A DNA stretch of 64,000 nt from Pseudomonadales bacterium. Lineage in GTDB: Bacteria > Pseudomonadota > Gammaproteobacteria > Pseudomonadales > Azotimanducaceae. Both the position numbers and the translations under genes were made by a program. Each line of letters starts with the position of its first letter. Within the stretch, counting starts at the first letter, position 1. The stretch is from the NCBI GenBank assembly GCA_028285415.1, contig JANQPF010000030.1, forward strand, positions 1-64,000, in the 5' to 3' direction. Positions 9,204 through 17,635 of the stretch are shown here, in pieces. The notes under the pieces were generated by a model. It worked only from the letters and a program-made list of their open reading frames with translations. It ran no database searches and was not told the DNA's origin.

Positions 9204-10703
9204 CTACTGCATAGTGCGATAGGGTTTATCGTTGTAACGCAGCATCTGTCCGCTCCCGACGCCGAGATGAATGCCTGCGAGATAGGCCATCTTGCCGTTG
9301 ACCACCACCGCACGGATCCCGTCCGCCTCCTGCTGGGGCTCATCGTACGTTGCCGTATCGATCACCTCGTCGGGCTCGAAGAGAACGAGGTCAGCCCAGT
9401 ACCCTACTTCGAGGACACCGCGCTCCTGCAATCCAAACGTCCGCGCTGACAAAGACGTCATGCGCCGCACCGCTTCGGGCAGGTCGAGAACGCCTTTTTC
9501 CCGTACGTAGCGGCCAAGCACGCGCGGAAACGTGCCGAACAGGCGCGGATGGGGACGGCCGCGCAAATCCGGGATGCCGTCCGAACCAACCATCATGTCT
9601 TTGTGCGCAAGATTGGTTTCGACGTCCGCCTCGTCGATGATGAAATGAATGCAGATCGTGCGGTCCCCTTTTGGCGCCGTCAGGACGTGACGTACCGCGT
9701 CTTCCAGCGATATTCCCCGCTCCGCGGCAATGTCCTTCAGCATGCGGCCTTCGTATTCGCGAAACGCCGGACAGCTGGCAATTCGTATCACCTCGGCCAG
9801 GTCGCGGCTCGGGCGGTCCAGATTGAAGTACTCAATCATGCGCCCGCTCCCCGCGGTATACGGATAAACGTCCAGGCTGACGCGCTGCCCGGCATTGAGC
9901 GCTGCATCCACCCTGGCAAGGGACTCGGTGACCTTGCCCCAGTTGGCTTTGCCGGCGGCTTTGTGATGCGAAATATGCAGATGCACGCCCGCCTCAGCCC
10001 CGATACGCAGACTTTCGTCCACCGCTTCGAGCAGGGCGTCGGCTTCGTTGCGCATGTGGGTGGTGTACAGCGCATCGTAGGGAGCGGCGAGCTTCGCAAG
10101 CTCGATGATCTCCTCCGTATCGGAATAGCGACCCGGACGGTAGATCAGACCGCTGGAAAAACCACACGCTCCCTGCTCGAGCGCCCGGGCCACGTGTGCC
10201 TGCATGGCGGCAAGCTCCGAGTCAGTCGGCGCCCGCCGGGCGTCTTCCATGACAAGGTACCGCACCGTATTGTGTCCGACCAGCATGATGTTGTTGATCG
10301 CCGGGCGGCGTTCGAGCACAGCATCAAAATAGCCCTGAAGATCGGTAAAACCGCCTTCCAGCCCGGCAAGAATGCCGCCGCTCGCCGCAACCGAATCGAG
10401 CTCCGGGTCTGCGGGGATGGCGCTGAAGCCGCAGTTGCCGCTCACGACCGTGGTGACCCCCTGAGACAGCTTGAACTCCATGCCGGGATGACGAAAGAAC
10501 GCCGCATCGTCGTGCGCGTGAGTGTCGATGAAGCCAGGAGCCAGCACCGCGCCCTTGCCGTCAATTTCTTCGTGCGCCGGGCCTACGCTGCCGCCGTGAC
10601 TGATCGCGCCGATTCTCCCGCCATCTACGGCGAGCGTGCCTTCCACCGGATCGCTGCCGAGACCGTCCATCAAAAGTACGTTGCGGAAAACCAGATCATG
10701 CAT
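9204..10703 (-). CDS. N-acyl-D-amino-acid deacylase-type amidohydrolase
   Basis: 499 residues of the D-aminoacylase/dihydroorotase-like metal-dependent hydrolase family. The metal-binding HxH is in APGFIDTHAHDD (H62, H64), followed by the family cysteine in VVSGNCGFSA and further histidines in THMRNEAD and LHISHHKAAG. The C-terminal part has the family-typical DLVLFEPDEVIDTATY. It cleaves an amide bond in N-acylated D-amino acids or a related amide. Two bases separate it from the upstream GMC oxidoreductase, so the two are certainly co-transcribed. Confidence 0.88.
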   Translation of the reverse strand: MHDLVFRNVLLMDGLGSDPVEGTLAVDGGRIGAISHGGSVGPAHEEIDGKGAVLAPGFIDTHAHDDAAFFRHPGMEFKLSQGVTTVVSGNCGFSAIPADPELDSVAASGGILAGLEGGFTDLQGYFDAVLERRPAINNIMLVGHNTVRYLVMEDARRAPTDSELAAMQAHVARALEQGACGFSSGLIYRPGRYSDTEEIIELAKLAAPYDALYTTHMRNEADALLEAVDESLRIGAEAGVHLHISHHKAAGKANWGKVTESLARVDAALNAGQRVSLDVYPYTAGSGRMIEYFNLDRPSRDLAEVIRIASCPAFREYEGRMLKDIAAERGISLEDAVRHVLTAPKGDRTICIHFIIDEADVETNLAHKDMMVGSDGIPDLRGRPHPRLFGTFPRVLGRYVREKGVLDLPEAVRRMTSLSARTFGLQERGVLEVGYWADLVLFEPDEVIDTATYDEPQQEADGIRAVVVNGKMAYLAGIHLGVGSGQMLRYNDKPYRTMQ

Positions 10704-10705
10704 GT

Positions 10706-12214
10706 CTAGAGTCCATATTCCTGAGGATTTGTCCTTATGCGCTCACCCACCATCTCCCCGATCATGAAACAGGTGAGATTCGTATTCGCGCGTGGCACGA
10801 AAGGCATGATCGAAGCGTCTGCCACGACAAGTTGTTCAACGTCATATACCCGCCCGGCCGGATCCACCACCGCGTCGTCGTCGCGCGCGCCCATCCTGGC
10901 CGTGCCGCACGGGTGATACCCGGAACCGGCAAACTTCCGGCACAACCCCTTGAGATCATCCAGGCTCACGCCGCGCCCGGCGTCGGGGAAGCGTACGGCT
11001 TCGATCATCTCTGCAAGCGGCCCGACCTCGGTGAAGCGCAGCGTATCCTGTACACAGCCGGCGAGACGCTCGCAGTCACGCTCGTCCTCACAGAACAGGT
11101 TCTCGACCCGCGGCGCCGCGCCCTGCGCCGCAGACGGCAGCGACAGCCGCCCACGGCCGTACTGATACTCGAGCACCGGCGCAATGACAAACTGCGGCGG
11201 CCCACCGGGACGACCAGCGAAGCTGATCTGCTCGATCTGCAGATCGTTGCGCTTATCCGACCCTGGCGCGGTGTAGCGCAGGATGGTCTGGATGATGGGC
11301 GTGTCAAAGTCGACCGGATGCTTGACGTCACACAAAACTGCCAGGGCGGGATGGTCCGAGAGATTCTTGCCGACACCGCGACAGGCAGCCACCGTATCCA
11401 CACCGAGCCCGGCAACCTCGTCGGGATCGCCGACGCCGCTGCGCAACAGAATGCATGGCGACATGAGCGCGCCCGCGGCCAGCACAACGAGCCTGGCCTG
11501 GTACGTGTCGCCGGCATAGGTTTCAACGCCGGTGCAGCGCCTGCCCTCCCATAGCAAGCGGGACACTTCAGCATCCGCAATGACGTCGAAGTTGGGGCGG
11601 ATGCGGGCGGGGGCGAGATAGCCAACGGCGGCTGATATCCGCAGGCGGCCGAGCTTGTTCATCGGATGCGGGCCCGCGCCCCAGGAAGCCGGGTCGTTGG
11701 CATCAGCGCAGTAGGGATAGTCGAGCTGATCCGCGCTCGCGAGAAACGCCTGGTGCGGGGGGAGCAGCTCGTCATGCGGATAGCGGCGAATCGTGATGGG
11801 GCCGGCATCACCGTGGTATTCGGCATCCGGGAAATCGAGATCCCGTTCCAGCCGTTTGAACGCGGGCAGCACGTCTTCCCAACCCCAACCCTCACAACCA
11901 AGCGCACGCCACTCGTCGTAATCTTCAGGCATCCCTCTGAGCGCTATGGTGGTATTCACGGCGCTCGATCCACCCGTGACCCGCCCGCGTGGGAAGCGGT
12001 CGCGCCGCACCGCTGTGGGCTCGTATTCAAACCCCCAGTCGTGATCACGGTACGAATTGTTGTGGCTGTTGATGAGATCGTCCGGCGTATCGGCGAGCAG
12101 TGGATAGTCCGGCCCCGCCTCGAGGAGCCCGACACGCCAGTGCGGATTTTCCGACACGCGGGCGGCAATCGCCGCGCCGGCGCTGCCGGCACCGACGATC
12201 AGAACGTCGTACAC
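10706..12214 (-). CDS. GMC family FAD-dependent oxidoreductase
   Basis: 502 residues. The N-terminal FAD-binding motif is VGAGSAGAAIAARVSE, the first GMC signature is represented by GGSSAVNTTIALRG, and the C-terminal catalytic region SGYHPCGTARMG carries the expected histidine. The start is a GTG at 12214, four bases after the cupin stop. The family oxidises alcohols (choline, long-chain or polyethylene glycol-type) to aldehydes. The neighbouring amidohydrolase, crotonase and hydrolase suggest one catabolic operon, but the substrate is unknown. Confidence 0.9.
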   Translation of the reverse strand: MYDVLIVGAGSAGAAIAARVSENPHWRVGLLEAGPDYPLLADTPDDLINSHNNSYRDHDWGFEYEPTAVRRDRFPRGRVTGGSSAVNTTIALRGMPEDYDEWRALGCEGWGWEDVLPAFKRLERDLDFPDAEYHGDAGPITIRRYPHDELLPPHQAFLASADQLDYPYCADANDPASWGAGPHPMNKLGRLRISAAVGYLAPARIRPNFDVIADAEVSRLLWEGRRCTGVETYAGDTYQARLVVLAAGALMSPCILLRSGVGDPDEVAGLGVDTVAACRGVGKNLSDHPALAVLCDVKHPVDFDTPIIQTILRYTAPGSDKRNDLQIEQISFAGRPGGPPQFVIAPVLEYQYGRGRLSLPSAAQGAAPRVENLFCEDERDCERLAGCVQDTLRFTEVGPLAEMIEAVRFPDAGRGVSLDDLKGLCRKFAGSGYHPCGTARMGARDDDAVVDPAGRVYDVEQLVVADASIMPFVPRANTNLTCFMIGEMVGERIRTNPQEYGL

Positions 12215-12217
12215 CTG

Positions 12218-12664
12218 CTAACCCGCGGAGACGTTCTGTGCCTGCGCGGCTTTCAGACGCTCGAGCTCTTCCCAACCAAGATAGGAGGTGAACTTGTCGT
12301 CGTCGAAGAAAAGCACCGGACCATTGCAGATGAAAAGGTACTCCGTGTCCTCGAGCGCGGTGGTCGCACCATGCAGCATGCCATTGGGTTCGTACACGTA
12401 GTCACCCGCGTTCAACACGCCATCGCGTACCTGCAGCTTGCCGCTCAGAATGAAGGTATGCGACCCGCTGAGGTGTTTGTGAGGACCGGCAATGTAGCCT
12501 TCCAACCACCTCAGGAGCACCGCCCAGGTGCCGCTTTCGGAGCCGGTGTAGAGGATTTTCATGAACGCTTTCTCGTCCGTCTGTATCCATTCCATTTTGG
12601 AAGCTTCGACAAGCGTGTCCATCAGCTCAGAATTTACCGGTGTAATGTCTTGTGGCAGCGCCAT
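12218..12664 (-). CDS. Cupin-domain protein
   Basis: 148 residues from ATG 12664, preceded by a strong AAGGAG. It reads as a single cupin barrel: GYIAGPHKHLSGSHTFILSG matches the first cupin motif with its metal-ligand histidines, and YVYEPNGMLHGATT the second. Similar small cupins are annotated as anti-sigma ChrR-like or acetylacetone-cleaving dioxygenases. It is the first gene of a five-gene leftward operon and may be an enzyme or a binding protein of the pathway. Confidence 0.8.
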   Translation of the reverse strand: MALPQDITPVNSELMDTLVEASKMEWIQTDEKAFMKILYTGSESGTWAVLLRWLEGYIAGPHKHLSGSHTFILSGKLQVRDGVLNAGDYVYEPNGMLHGATTALEDTEYLFICNGPVLFFDDDKFTSYLGWEELERLKAAQAQNVSAG

Positions 12665-12790
12665 GGTCTTCTCCTTTTGAGAGTTGGCAGTATTGCGCGT
12701 CGTTCCACCCGTTGCCGGGTGACGTCTGCATTGAACCAAAACTACAAAGACGATGATAGGCTGGGCACGTGCCACTCTCGACACGGGCGG

Positions 12791-13360
12791 ATGACAATAG
12801 ACACCAGGGACATCTCACTACTTGTACTCTGCGGGGGACGCGCCACACGCATGGGTGGCGTCGACAAACCGCTCGTCATCTACGAGGGCAAATCGATGGT
12901 CGATCACGTCATTGCCAGTGCGCCGGGCGTGGCAGAAGTGATCATCAGCGCCAATCGAAGCCTCGACGCGTATACCACTCGCGGCAGGGTTGTGGGTGAC
13001 GAGGTCGCGGACGTGGCTGATGCGGAAGGCCCCCTCGTCGGCATCCTCGCCGGAATGGAGCAATGCCGGACACCGTGGCTGCTGGTTGCGCCGGGTGATA
13101 CCCCACGGCTGCCGCGGAACTGGGCAGAGCGTATGGCCGAGGCGGGCGCGGGGCTCAAGAACGTGGTGGCTCACGACGGCGAGCGCCAGCAGCACCTGCA
13201 CCTGTTGCTTTCGAAAAACACGGCCGCCCATCTGCGCGCCTATCTGCAGGCGGGTCACCACGAGGTCTATCGCTGGCTCGAGTCCCTGGACGTGACGCAG
13301 GCTGAGTTCACCAACCCGGCAGCCTTCACGAACATCAACAGCGAAGCAGATCTGCGCTGA
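12791..13360 (+). CDS. mobA: Molybdenum cofactor guanylyltransferase (MobA-like)
   Basis: 189 residues from ATG 12791. The nucleotidyltransferase start LLVLCGGRATRMGGVDKPL contains the GG-x-x-x-RMGG-x-DK signature of MobA, and the metal-binding aspartate is in VAPGDTPRLP. MobA transfers GMP from GTP to molybdopterin to form the bis-MGD cofactor of molybdoenzymes. The upstream frame stays open but is only antisense to the GMC gene. Divergent from the cupin gene. If selenoprotein synthesis and formate dehydrogenase also exist in this genome, MobA would serve them; none is in the window. Confidence 0.85.
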   Translation: MTIDTRDISLLVLCGGRATRMGGVDKPLVIYEGKSMVDHVIASAPGVAEVIISANRSLDAYTTRGRVVGDEVADVADAEGPLVGILAGMEQCRTPWLLVAPGDTPRLPRNWAERMAEAGAGLKNVVAHDGERQQHLHLLLSKNTAAHLRAYLQAGHHEVYRWLESLDVTQAEFTNPAAFTNINSEADLR

Positions 13361-13365
13361 AGGTT

Positions 13366-13743
13366 TCAGCCGGCAGCGATGTTCGGATTGGGGTAGGTGT
13401 CGAGCTCTTCTTCGCCCGCGCGCGGCGTGATGCAGGTGAAATCTTTTTCGATCAGAACCGCCAGGTCACCAACCTCGAACGCGTCTTCCCCGCTGAAGCC
13501 CACTTCGTCTGATTGAGCCCAGCGGCTGGCTTCGTCGCGCGGCACTTCCACGGTGATTGCGAAACCGCCGTCACCTGCGTTCTGGCCGGCATGCCGCACG
13601 GCACCCGGCACCAGCCGGTATTGCAACGTGGTGCCGTCCGGGAACGTCGTGGCTTCGCTGACCGCATCACCGCGGCCAATGGCGTCCACTTCGCTGCGGG
13701 TCAGCCGCAGCCGCAGCGTGTTGCCGCGAATTCTCAATTTCAC
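13366..13743 (-). CDS. DUF7009-like small protein of unknown function
   Basis: 125 residues from a GTG at 13743, four bases after the bacterioferritin stop. The sequence begins MKLRIRGNTLRLRLTRSEV and has SEATTFPDGTTLQYRLVPG, a pattern I recall from small conserved beta-rich proteins (DUF7009). No signal peptide, membrane segment or metal motif is visible; the C-terminal LIEKDFTCITPR ends with a short acidic tail. It is likely co-transcribed with bfr and may share its iron regulation (inference). Confidence 0.7.
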   Translation of the reverse strand: MKLRIRGNTLRLRLTRSEVDAIGRGDAVSEATTFPDGTTLQYRLVPGAVRHAGQNAGDGGFAITVEVPRDEASRWAQSDEVGFSGEDAFEVGDLAVLIEKDFTCITPRAGEEELDTYPNPNIAAG

Positions 13744-13747
13744 AGAG

Positions 13748-14224
13748 CTACTCGTCAGTCATTTGCGACTGAATGTAGTTTTGGATACCCATTTTTGCAA
13801 TCAGTCCCTGCTGGGTTTCCAACCAGTCGACGTGCTCTTCCTCGGAATCGAGAATTTCCCGCAGCAGCGCGCGGCTGACGAAGTCGTCGCAGGATTCGCA
13901 GAAGTTGATGGCCTCCCGCAGATCCGGGATGGCCTGCATTTCCATGTCGAGATCACACTGAATGATCTGCTCGACGTCCTGCCCGATCAGGAGCTTGCCG
14001 AGATCCTGCAGATTCGGCAGCCCCTCGAGGAACAGAATGCGCTCGATGATCTTGTCCGCATGCTTCATCTCGTCGATGGACTCGTGGTGCTCGTGCTCCG
14101 CCAGGCGCTTCAGCCCCCAGTCCTCCAGCATCTTGGCGTGCAGGAAGTACTGATTGATTGCGGTCAGCTCGTTCTTGAGAATCTTGTTGAGATGGGTGAT
14201 GACACCCGGGTCCAATGTCTGCAT
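13748..14224 (-). CDS. bfr: Bacterioferritin
   Basis: 158 residues, full length, with the family pattern throughout. The diiron ferroxidase ligands are recognisable as the Glu of [21 protein letters not shown] (Glu, His) and the [10 protein letters not shown] helix. M53 in DEMKHAD matches the heme-ligating Met52 of E. coli Bfr. It stores iron as a ferric mineral in a 24-mer in the cytoplasm. Two Fur-box-like palindromes lie between it and the divergent bfd gene. Together the pair handles storage and reductive release of iron. Confidence 0.95.
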   Translation of the reverse strand: MQTLDPGVITHLNKILKNELTAINQYFLHAKMLEDWGLKRLAEHEHHESIDEMKHADKIIERILFLEGLPNLQDLGKLLIGQDVEQIIQCDLDMEMQAIPDLREAINFCESCDDFVSRALLREILDSEEEHVDWLETQQGLIAKMGIQNYIQSQMTDE

Positions 14225-14318
14225 GCAACTGCCCTGTTTGATGAAAATCTAGCGCTGCATCTTGCCTGAGGAAAACGGCTCTCGCAAGCAAAATCGATCG
14301 TAACCTATTGATTTATAA

Positions 14319-14333
14319 CGATAATTATTCTCA
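14319..14333. promoter_or_regulatory. Fur-box-like palindrome 1 (bfr-bfd intergenic region)
   Basis: CGATAATTATTCTCA matches the 7-1-7 Fur consensus TGATAATNATTATCA at 12 of 14 defined positions. It lies about 95 bases before the bfr start and 98 before the bfd start, in an AT-rich stretch that contrasts with the surrounding coding DNA. Confidence 0.65.
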
Positions 14334-14371
14334 ATTGGCAGGTAGAATCCTGTTCATAAAGTTATTGATAT

Positions 14372-14386
14372 CGAGAATGATTTGCA
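14372..14386. promoter_or_regulatory. Fur-box-like palindrome 2 (upstream of bfd)
   Basis: CGAGAATGATTTGCA matches the 7-1-7 Fur consensus at 10 of 14 defined positions and contains the frequently conserved GAATGATTTGCAT core. It lies about 45 bases upstream of the bfd start, a position expected to block the promoter. This fits iron-repressed bfd expression. Confidence 0.6.
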
Positions 14387-14431
14387 TTTAGAATAGCACC
14401 ACTGATACAGAGAGCCGGAAAGTCCGTTCGT

Positions 14432-14617
14432 ATGTACGTCTGCATCTGTCACGCTGTCACTGACGAACAAATCCACGACGCTGTCGCTGATGGGGCAGAC
14501 GATCTGCACGCCATTCAGTCACACCTCGGCGCCGCTACCGGCTGCGGAACCTGTGCCGAATACGCCCAGAAAGTGATCGACGAGGCGCTTGCCAAGAAGC
14601 TCAGCTACGCCGCCTGA
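14432..14617 (+). CDS. bfd: Bacterioferritin-associated ferredoxin
   Basis: 61 residues with the four [2Fe-2S] cysteines in the family arrangement: C4 and C6 in MYVCICHAVT, and C38 and C41 in GCGTC. Bfd binds bacterioferritin and passes electrons to its heme so that stored ferric iron is released. It is divergent from bfr across a region with two Fur-box-like palindromes, so it is probably made under iron starvation. Confidence 0.95.
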   Translation: MYVCICHAVTDEQIHDAVADGADDLHAIQSHLGAATGCGTCAEYAQKVIDEALAKKLSYAA

Positions 14618-14619
14618 GC

Positions 14620-15756
14620 CTACACTTCACTCCGCTCGAGAAGCTGACGCGCGATGATGATGCGCTGTAATTCATTGGTGCCCTCACCCACCACCAGCAG
14701 CGGTGCGTCCCGGTAATATCGCTCCACTTCGTTATCCGGCGAATAGCCGTAGGCACCATGAATCCGCAGCGCCTCCGCTGAGTTTTCCATGGCAGACTCG
14801 GTGGCGAAGAGCTTTGCCATACCCGCCTCGAGATCGCATCGCTCCCCTCTGTCATACGCCTCGGCCGCGCGCCCGGTCAGCAGGCGCGACGCCTCCACCC
14901 GCGTTGCCATATCGGCAAGTTTGATCTGAATCGCCTGATGCTGACCGATCGGCTGTCCGAACGTCTCCCTGATCTGCGCATAGGCCAGACTGGCATCGAG
15001 CGCAGCGCTCGCCACGCCCACGCCGCGCGCAGCAACGTTGATGCGGCCGAGCGCGAGGCCTGCGAGTATCTGTTGCAGACCGCGACCCTCCGCCTCGCCG
15101 ATGAGATTGGCGATCGGTACCCGCACCTCGTCGAACTGCACCTCGCCAGTGTCCACACCTTTGTAGCCGAGTTTCGCGAGCTTGTGAGCGCGATAACCAG
15201 ACGACTTTTCCACCACCAGCAGACTCATACCGCGATGCCGGGGTTCAACCTGCCAATCCGTCTTCACGAGCACCGCCAGGACGTTCCCTTCAACCGAGTT
15301 GGTAATCCACTGTTTCGTGCCGTTGATGACGTAGTCGTCGCCGTCCCGCACCGCGCGGGTGCGGATGGCCTGCAGGTCCGTGCCGCAGTCCGGCTCCGTC
15401 AGCGCAATCCCGCCGCGCAGCTCACCCGTTGCCATGCGCGGCAGATAATGCTCCTTCAGCGCTTCGGTTGCGAAACGTTCGATGGCTGCGCACATGATGA
15501 GATGCGAGTTGAAAATGCCGGAGACGGACATCCAGACCGCCGCCACGCGTTCGACGATCTTTGCGTAGGTGGACGCCGAAAGTCCAAGCCCGCCGTACTG
15601 CGTGCCGATCGTTGCGCCAAAAAGCCCAAGCTCACGCATCTTCTCGACAATCTCATGTGGATACTCGTCGGCAAGCTCGAGCGTTCTGGCGAACGGCTTG
15701 ACGTCACGCGCGAGGAACTTGTCGACCGCGTCGAGGATGATGTCTTCGTCGCTCAT
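14620..15756 (-). CDS. Acyl-CoA dehydrogenase
   Basis: 378 residues, the normal length of a short/medium-chain acyl-CoA dehydrogenase. FAD and substrate-binding signatures include GGIALTEPDCGTDL and WITNSVEGN; the catalytic glutamate is probably E358 in VVGEGTNELQR. It introduces the alpha-beta double bond in an acyl-CoA and passes electrons to ETF. The MaoC dehydratase gene lies immediately upstream on the same strand (11 bases), giving oxidation and hydration steps in one transcript. It ends three bases after the convergent bfd. Confidence 0.92.
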   Translation of the reverse strand: MSDEDIILDAVDKFLARDVKPFARTLELADEYPHEIVEKMRELGLFGATIGTQYGGLGLSASTYAKIVERVAAVWMSVSGIFNSHLIMCAAIERFATEALKEHYLPRMATGELRGGIALTEPDCGTDLQAIRTRAVRDGDDYVINGTKQWITNSVEGNVLAVLVKTDWQVEPRHRGMSLLVVEKSSGYRAHKLAKLGYKGVDTGEVQFDEVRVPIANLIGEAEGRGLQQILAGLALGRINVAARGVGVASAALDASLAYAQIRETFGQPIGQHQAIQIKLADMATRVEASRLLTGRAAEAYDRGERCDLEAGMAKLFATESAMENSAEALRIHGAYGYSPDNEVERYYRDAPLLVVGEGTNELQRIIIARQLLERSEV

Positions 15757-15767
15757 GGCGGGAATTC

Positions 15768-16286
15768 TCAGTAATCCAGCGCGTCGTCTACAGCATGACC
15801 GCGCTTTGGAATCAGCATCGACCGCTCGAAGCTGATGACCTGCGTGCCGTCCTGTTTTTTGCCGGTCGTCTCCACGGTAACAATCCCCTGATTCGGTCGG
15901 GATTTCGATTCGCGGATACTGAGCACCTTCGACTCGGCATAGAGCGTATCACCCACGAATACCGGACCGGTCAGGCGCACTTTGTCCCAGCCGAGATTCG
16001 CAACCGTTTTCTGGGATATGTCAGAGACCGACATGCCGGTGACAATGGAGATGGTCAAACAGGAGTTGACCAGGACCTGGCCGAACTCGCTTTTCTCGCC
16101 GTACTCGCGGTCGAAGTGCAACGGGTGCTGGTTCATGGTCAACAAGGTAAACCACGTGTTGTCAGTTTCCGTGATGCTGCGTCCGGGACGGTGTTCGTAG
16201 ACGTCACCTTCCTTGAACTCTTCGAGATAGCGCCCGTAGGACTCGCGGTAACGCTGCTCCCCGACCGGCTTGGCTTCGGCAACCAT
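15768..16286 (-). CDS. MaoC-like enoyl-CoA hydratase
   Basis: 172 residues of the single-hot-dog MaoC family. NQHPLHFDREYGEKSEFG corresponds to the hydratase motif with its catalytic Asp and His, and LRGPV-like FVGDTLYAESKVLS follows. It hydrates 2-enoyl-CoA, complementing the acyl-CoA dehydrogenase encoded next. The N-terminal GRYLEEFKEGDVYEHRPGR is the usual MaoC lead-in. Divergent from the DUF427 gene with 44 bases between them. Confidence 0.88.
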   Translation of the reverse strand: MVAEAKPVGEQRYRESYGRYLEEFKEGDVYEHRPGRSITETDNTWFTLLTMNQHPLHFDREYGEKSEFGQVLVNSCLTISIVTGMSVSDISQKTVANLGWDKVRLTGPVFVGDTLYAESKVLSIRESKSRPNQGIVTVETTGKKQDGTQVISFERSMLIPKRGHAVDDALDY

Positions 16287-16330
16287 GATGACTCCTGTTA
16301 TGCTTATTCGATCATGGTAGGGAGATTGAG

Positions 16331-16744
16331 ATGGCCAATCCAGCCCCGGGCTTCGTCAAACATCCGGACTACGAGGTCAAGATCGAGCCGCTCGCTGCGC
16401 ACATGCAGGTCAAGGTGGGCGATACGGTGATCGCCGACAGCCGCCGGGCGGTCAGCGTGCTCGAAACACGGCATCGGCCCGTCTGGTACATGCCGCTCGA
16501 CGACGTGAACGCGGACCTGATATCAGCAACAGAGACCGACACGTTCTGCCCGTTCAAAGGCCACGCAAGCTACTGGTCGGTCACCGTCGACGGCGCCACC
16601 GTCGAAGATGCCATCTGGGCGTACCTCGAGCCTTACGACGAATGTGCCGACATTCAGGCGTTCGCCTCGTTCTACACCAACAAGGTGGATCTCTATATCG
16701 ACGGCGAGCTCATGAACAAAGACGGTCCCGGCTGGACCGACTGA
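16331..16744 (+). CDS. DUF427 domain protein
   Basis: 137 residues of the DUF427 family, recognised by VIADSRRAVSVLETRHRPVWY and the core TFCPFKGHASYWSV, where the conserved Cys-Pro-x-Lys-Gly is seen. The family is small, widespread, cytosolic and of uncertain enzymatic role. It is single, with a ribosome binding site (GGGAG) nine bases before the ATG, and is followed by a non-coding tandem repeat tract. Confidence 0.88.
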   Translation: MANPAPGFVKHPDYEVKIEPLAAHMQVKVGDTVIADSRRAVSVLETRHRPVWYMPLDDVNADLISATETDTFCPFKGHASYWSVTVDGATVEDAIWAYLEPYDECADIQAFASFYTNKVDLYIDGELMNKDGPGWTD

Positions 16745-16765
16745 CGCTCGGGGATCTGTCTAACG

Positions 16766-16849
16766 GAGCCTTCAGCTCAAGAAGAGCCCTCAGCTCAAGA
16801 AGAGCCCTCAGCCCAACAAGAGCCTTCAGCGTAACAAGAGCCCTCAACG
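16766..16849. repeat. 18-bp tandem repeat, about 4.7 copies
   Basis: Five consecutive units of the form GAGCCYTCAGCTCAAGAA start at 16766, 16784, 16802, 16820 and 16838. The first two differ by one base, the third and fourth drift (CCCAAC, GTAAC), and the fifth is truncated. They lie between the stop of the DUF427 gene and the stop of the convergent enoyl-CoA hydratase, and do not belong to either gene except for the last few bases. Confidence 0.85.
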
Positions 16850-17635
16850 GCCCACATACACCGGCTCGCGCTTTTCGAGAAACGCGGCAACGCCCTCTTT
16901 CGAGTCCTCCGTCGCACGCAGTCGATGAATCTGCTGAGATGCCCATTGCCCGGTGTCGCGCCAGTCCGGCTCGAGCGTGCGTCTCAACCCCGCCTTCAGC
17001 GCCTGCACCGCGAGCGGCGGATTTTTTGCGATCTTGGTGGCAACGGTCATGGCGGTATCCATCAGCTGGTCGTGCGGCACGCAGCGGCTGACGAGACCAA
17101 TCTCGAGCGCCGTCTGCGCGTCGATGACTTCGCCCGTGAAAAGGAGTTCCGCGGCCCGCTCCCGGCCCACCAGCTGCGCCAGCCTCCCGAGACCCGGCGC
17201 GTCACAGCAGAGTCCGCGAATGACAAAAAGCTCACCGAACTTCGCATTCTCCGACGCCACTCTGATGTCCGCCATGAGCGCTAACTCCATACCCCAACCC
17301 ACGGCCGGACCGTTGACCGCGGCAATGACAGGAATGTCCGTGTGCAAGAGCGCATCCGCCGCCGGTGTGAGACCGCCGGTTGCCTTCGACCGCTCGCGGA
17401 ACTCGTCCGGCACGGGTTCTGAGCTGCCGAGAATCTGCTTGACGTCATCGCCCGCGCAGAACGCACGTCCGCTGGCGGTGATGACCAGCGCGCGGGCTTC
17501 GCTCTCGCGCACGGTATCTTCGAGATCCGCGTAAAGCTGATACGTCAGAGAATTCATGGCCTCCGGCCGATTCAGCGTAATGACGCCAACGTGATTGTCA
17601 TTGACTTCGTATAAGAGCGGGTTGTCGTCACCCAT
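16844..17635 (-). CDS. Enoyl-CoA hydratase/isomerase family protein
   Basis: 263 residues from ATG 17635, preceded by GGGAGAG. Crotonase signatures: AFCAGDDVKQI and AAVNGPAVGWGMELA for the oxyanion hole, then GLCCDAPGLGRLAQLVG, and the usual C-terminal helix. The start overlaps the end of the upstream TIM-barrel gene by eight bases, indicating translational coupling. It is a second crotonase, distinct from that at 8348, in a second acyl-CoA gene neighbourhood. Confidence 0.88.
   Translation of the reverse strand: MGDDNPLLYEVNDNHVGVITLNRPEAMNSLTYQLYADLEDTVRESEARALVITASGRAFCAGDDVKQILGSSEPVPDEFRERSKATGGLTPAADALLHTDIPVIAAVNGPAVGWGMELALMADIRVASENAKFGELFVIRGLCCDAPGLGRLAQLVGRERAAELLFTGEVIDAQTALEIGLVSRCVPHDQLMDTAMTVATKIAKNPPLAVQALKAGLRRTLEPDWRDTGQWASQQIHRLRATEDSKEGVAAFLEKREPVYVGR

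Noticed and set aside
11666-12790. Upstream extension of the mobA frame
   Set aside because: The open frame continues 375 codons upstream but is antisense to GMC and cupin genes; MobA begins at 12791 with its nucleotidyltransferase motif.
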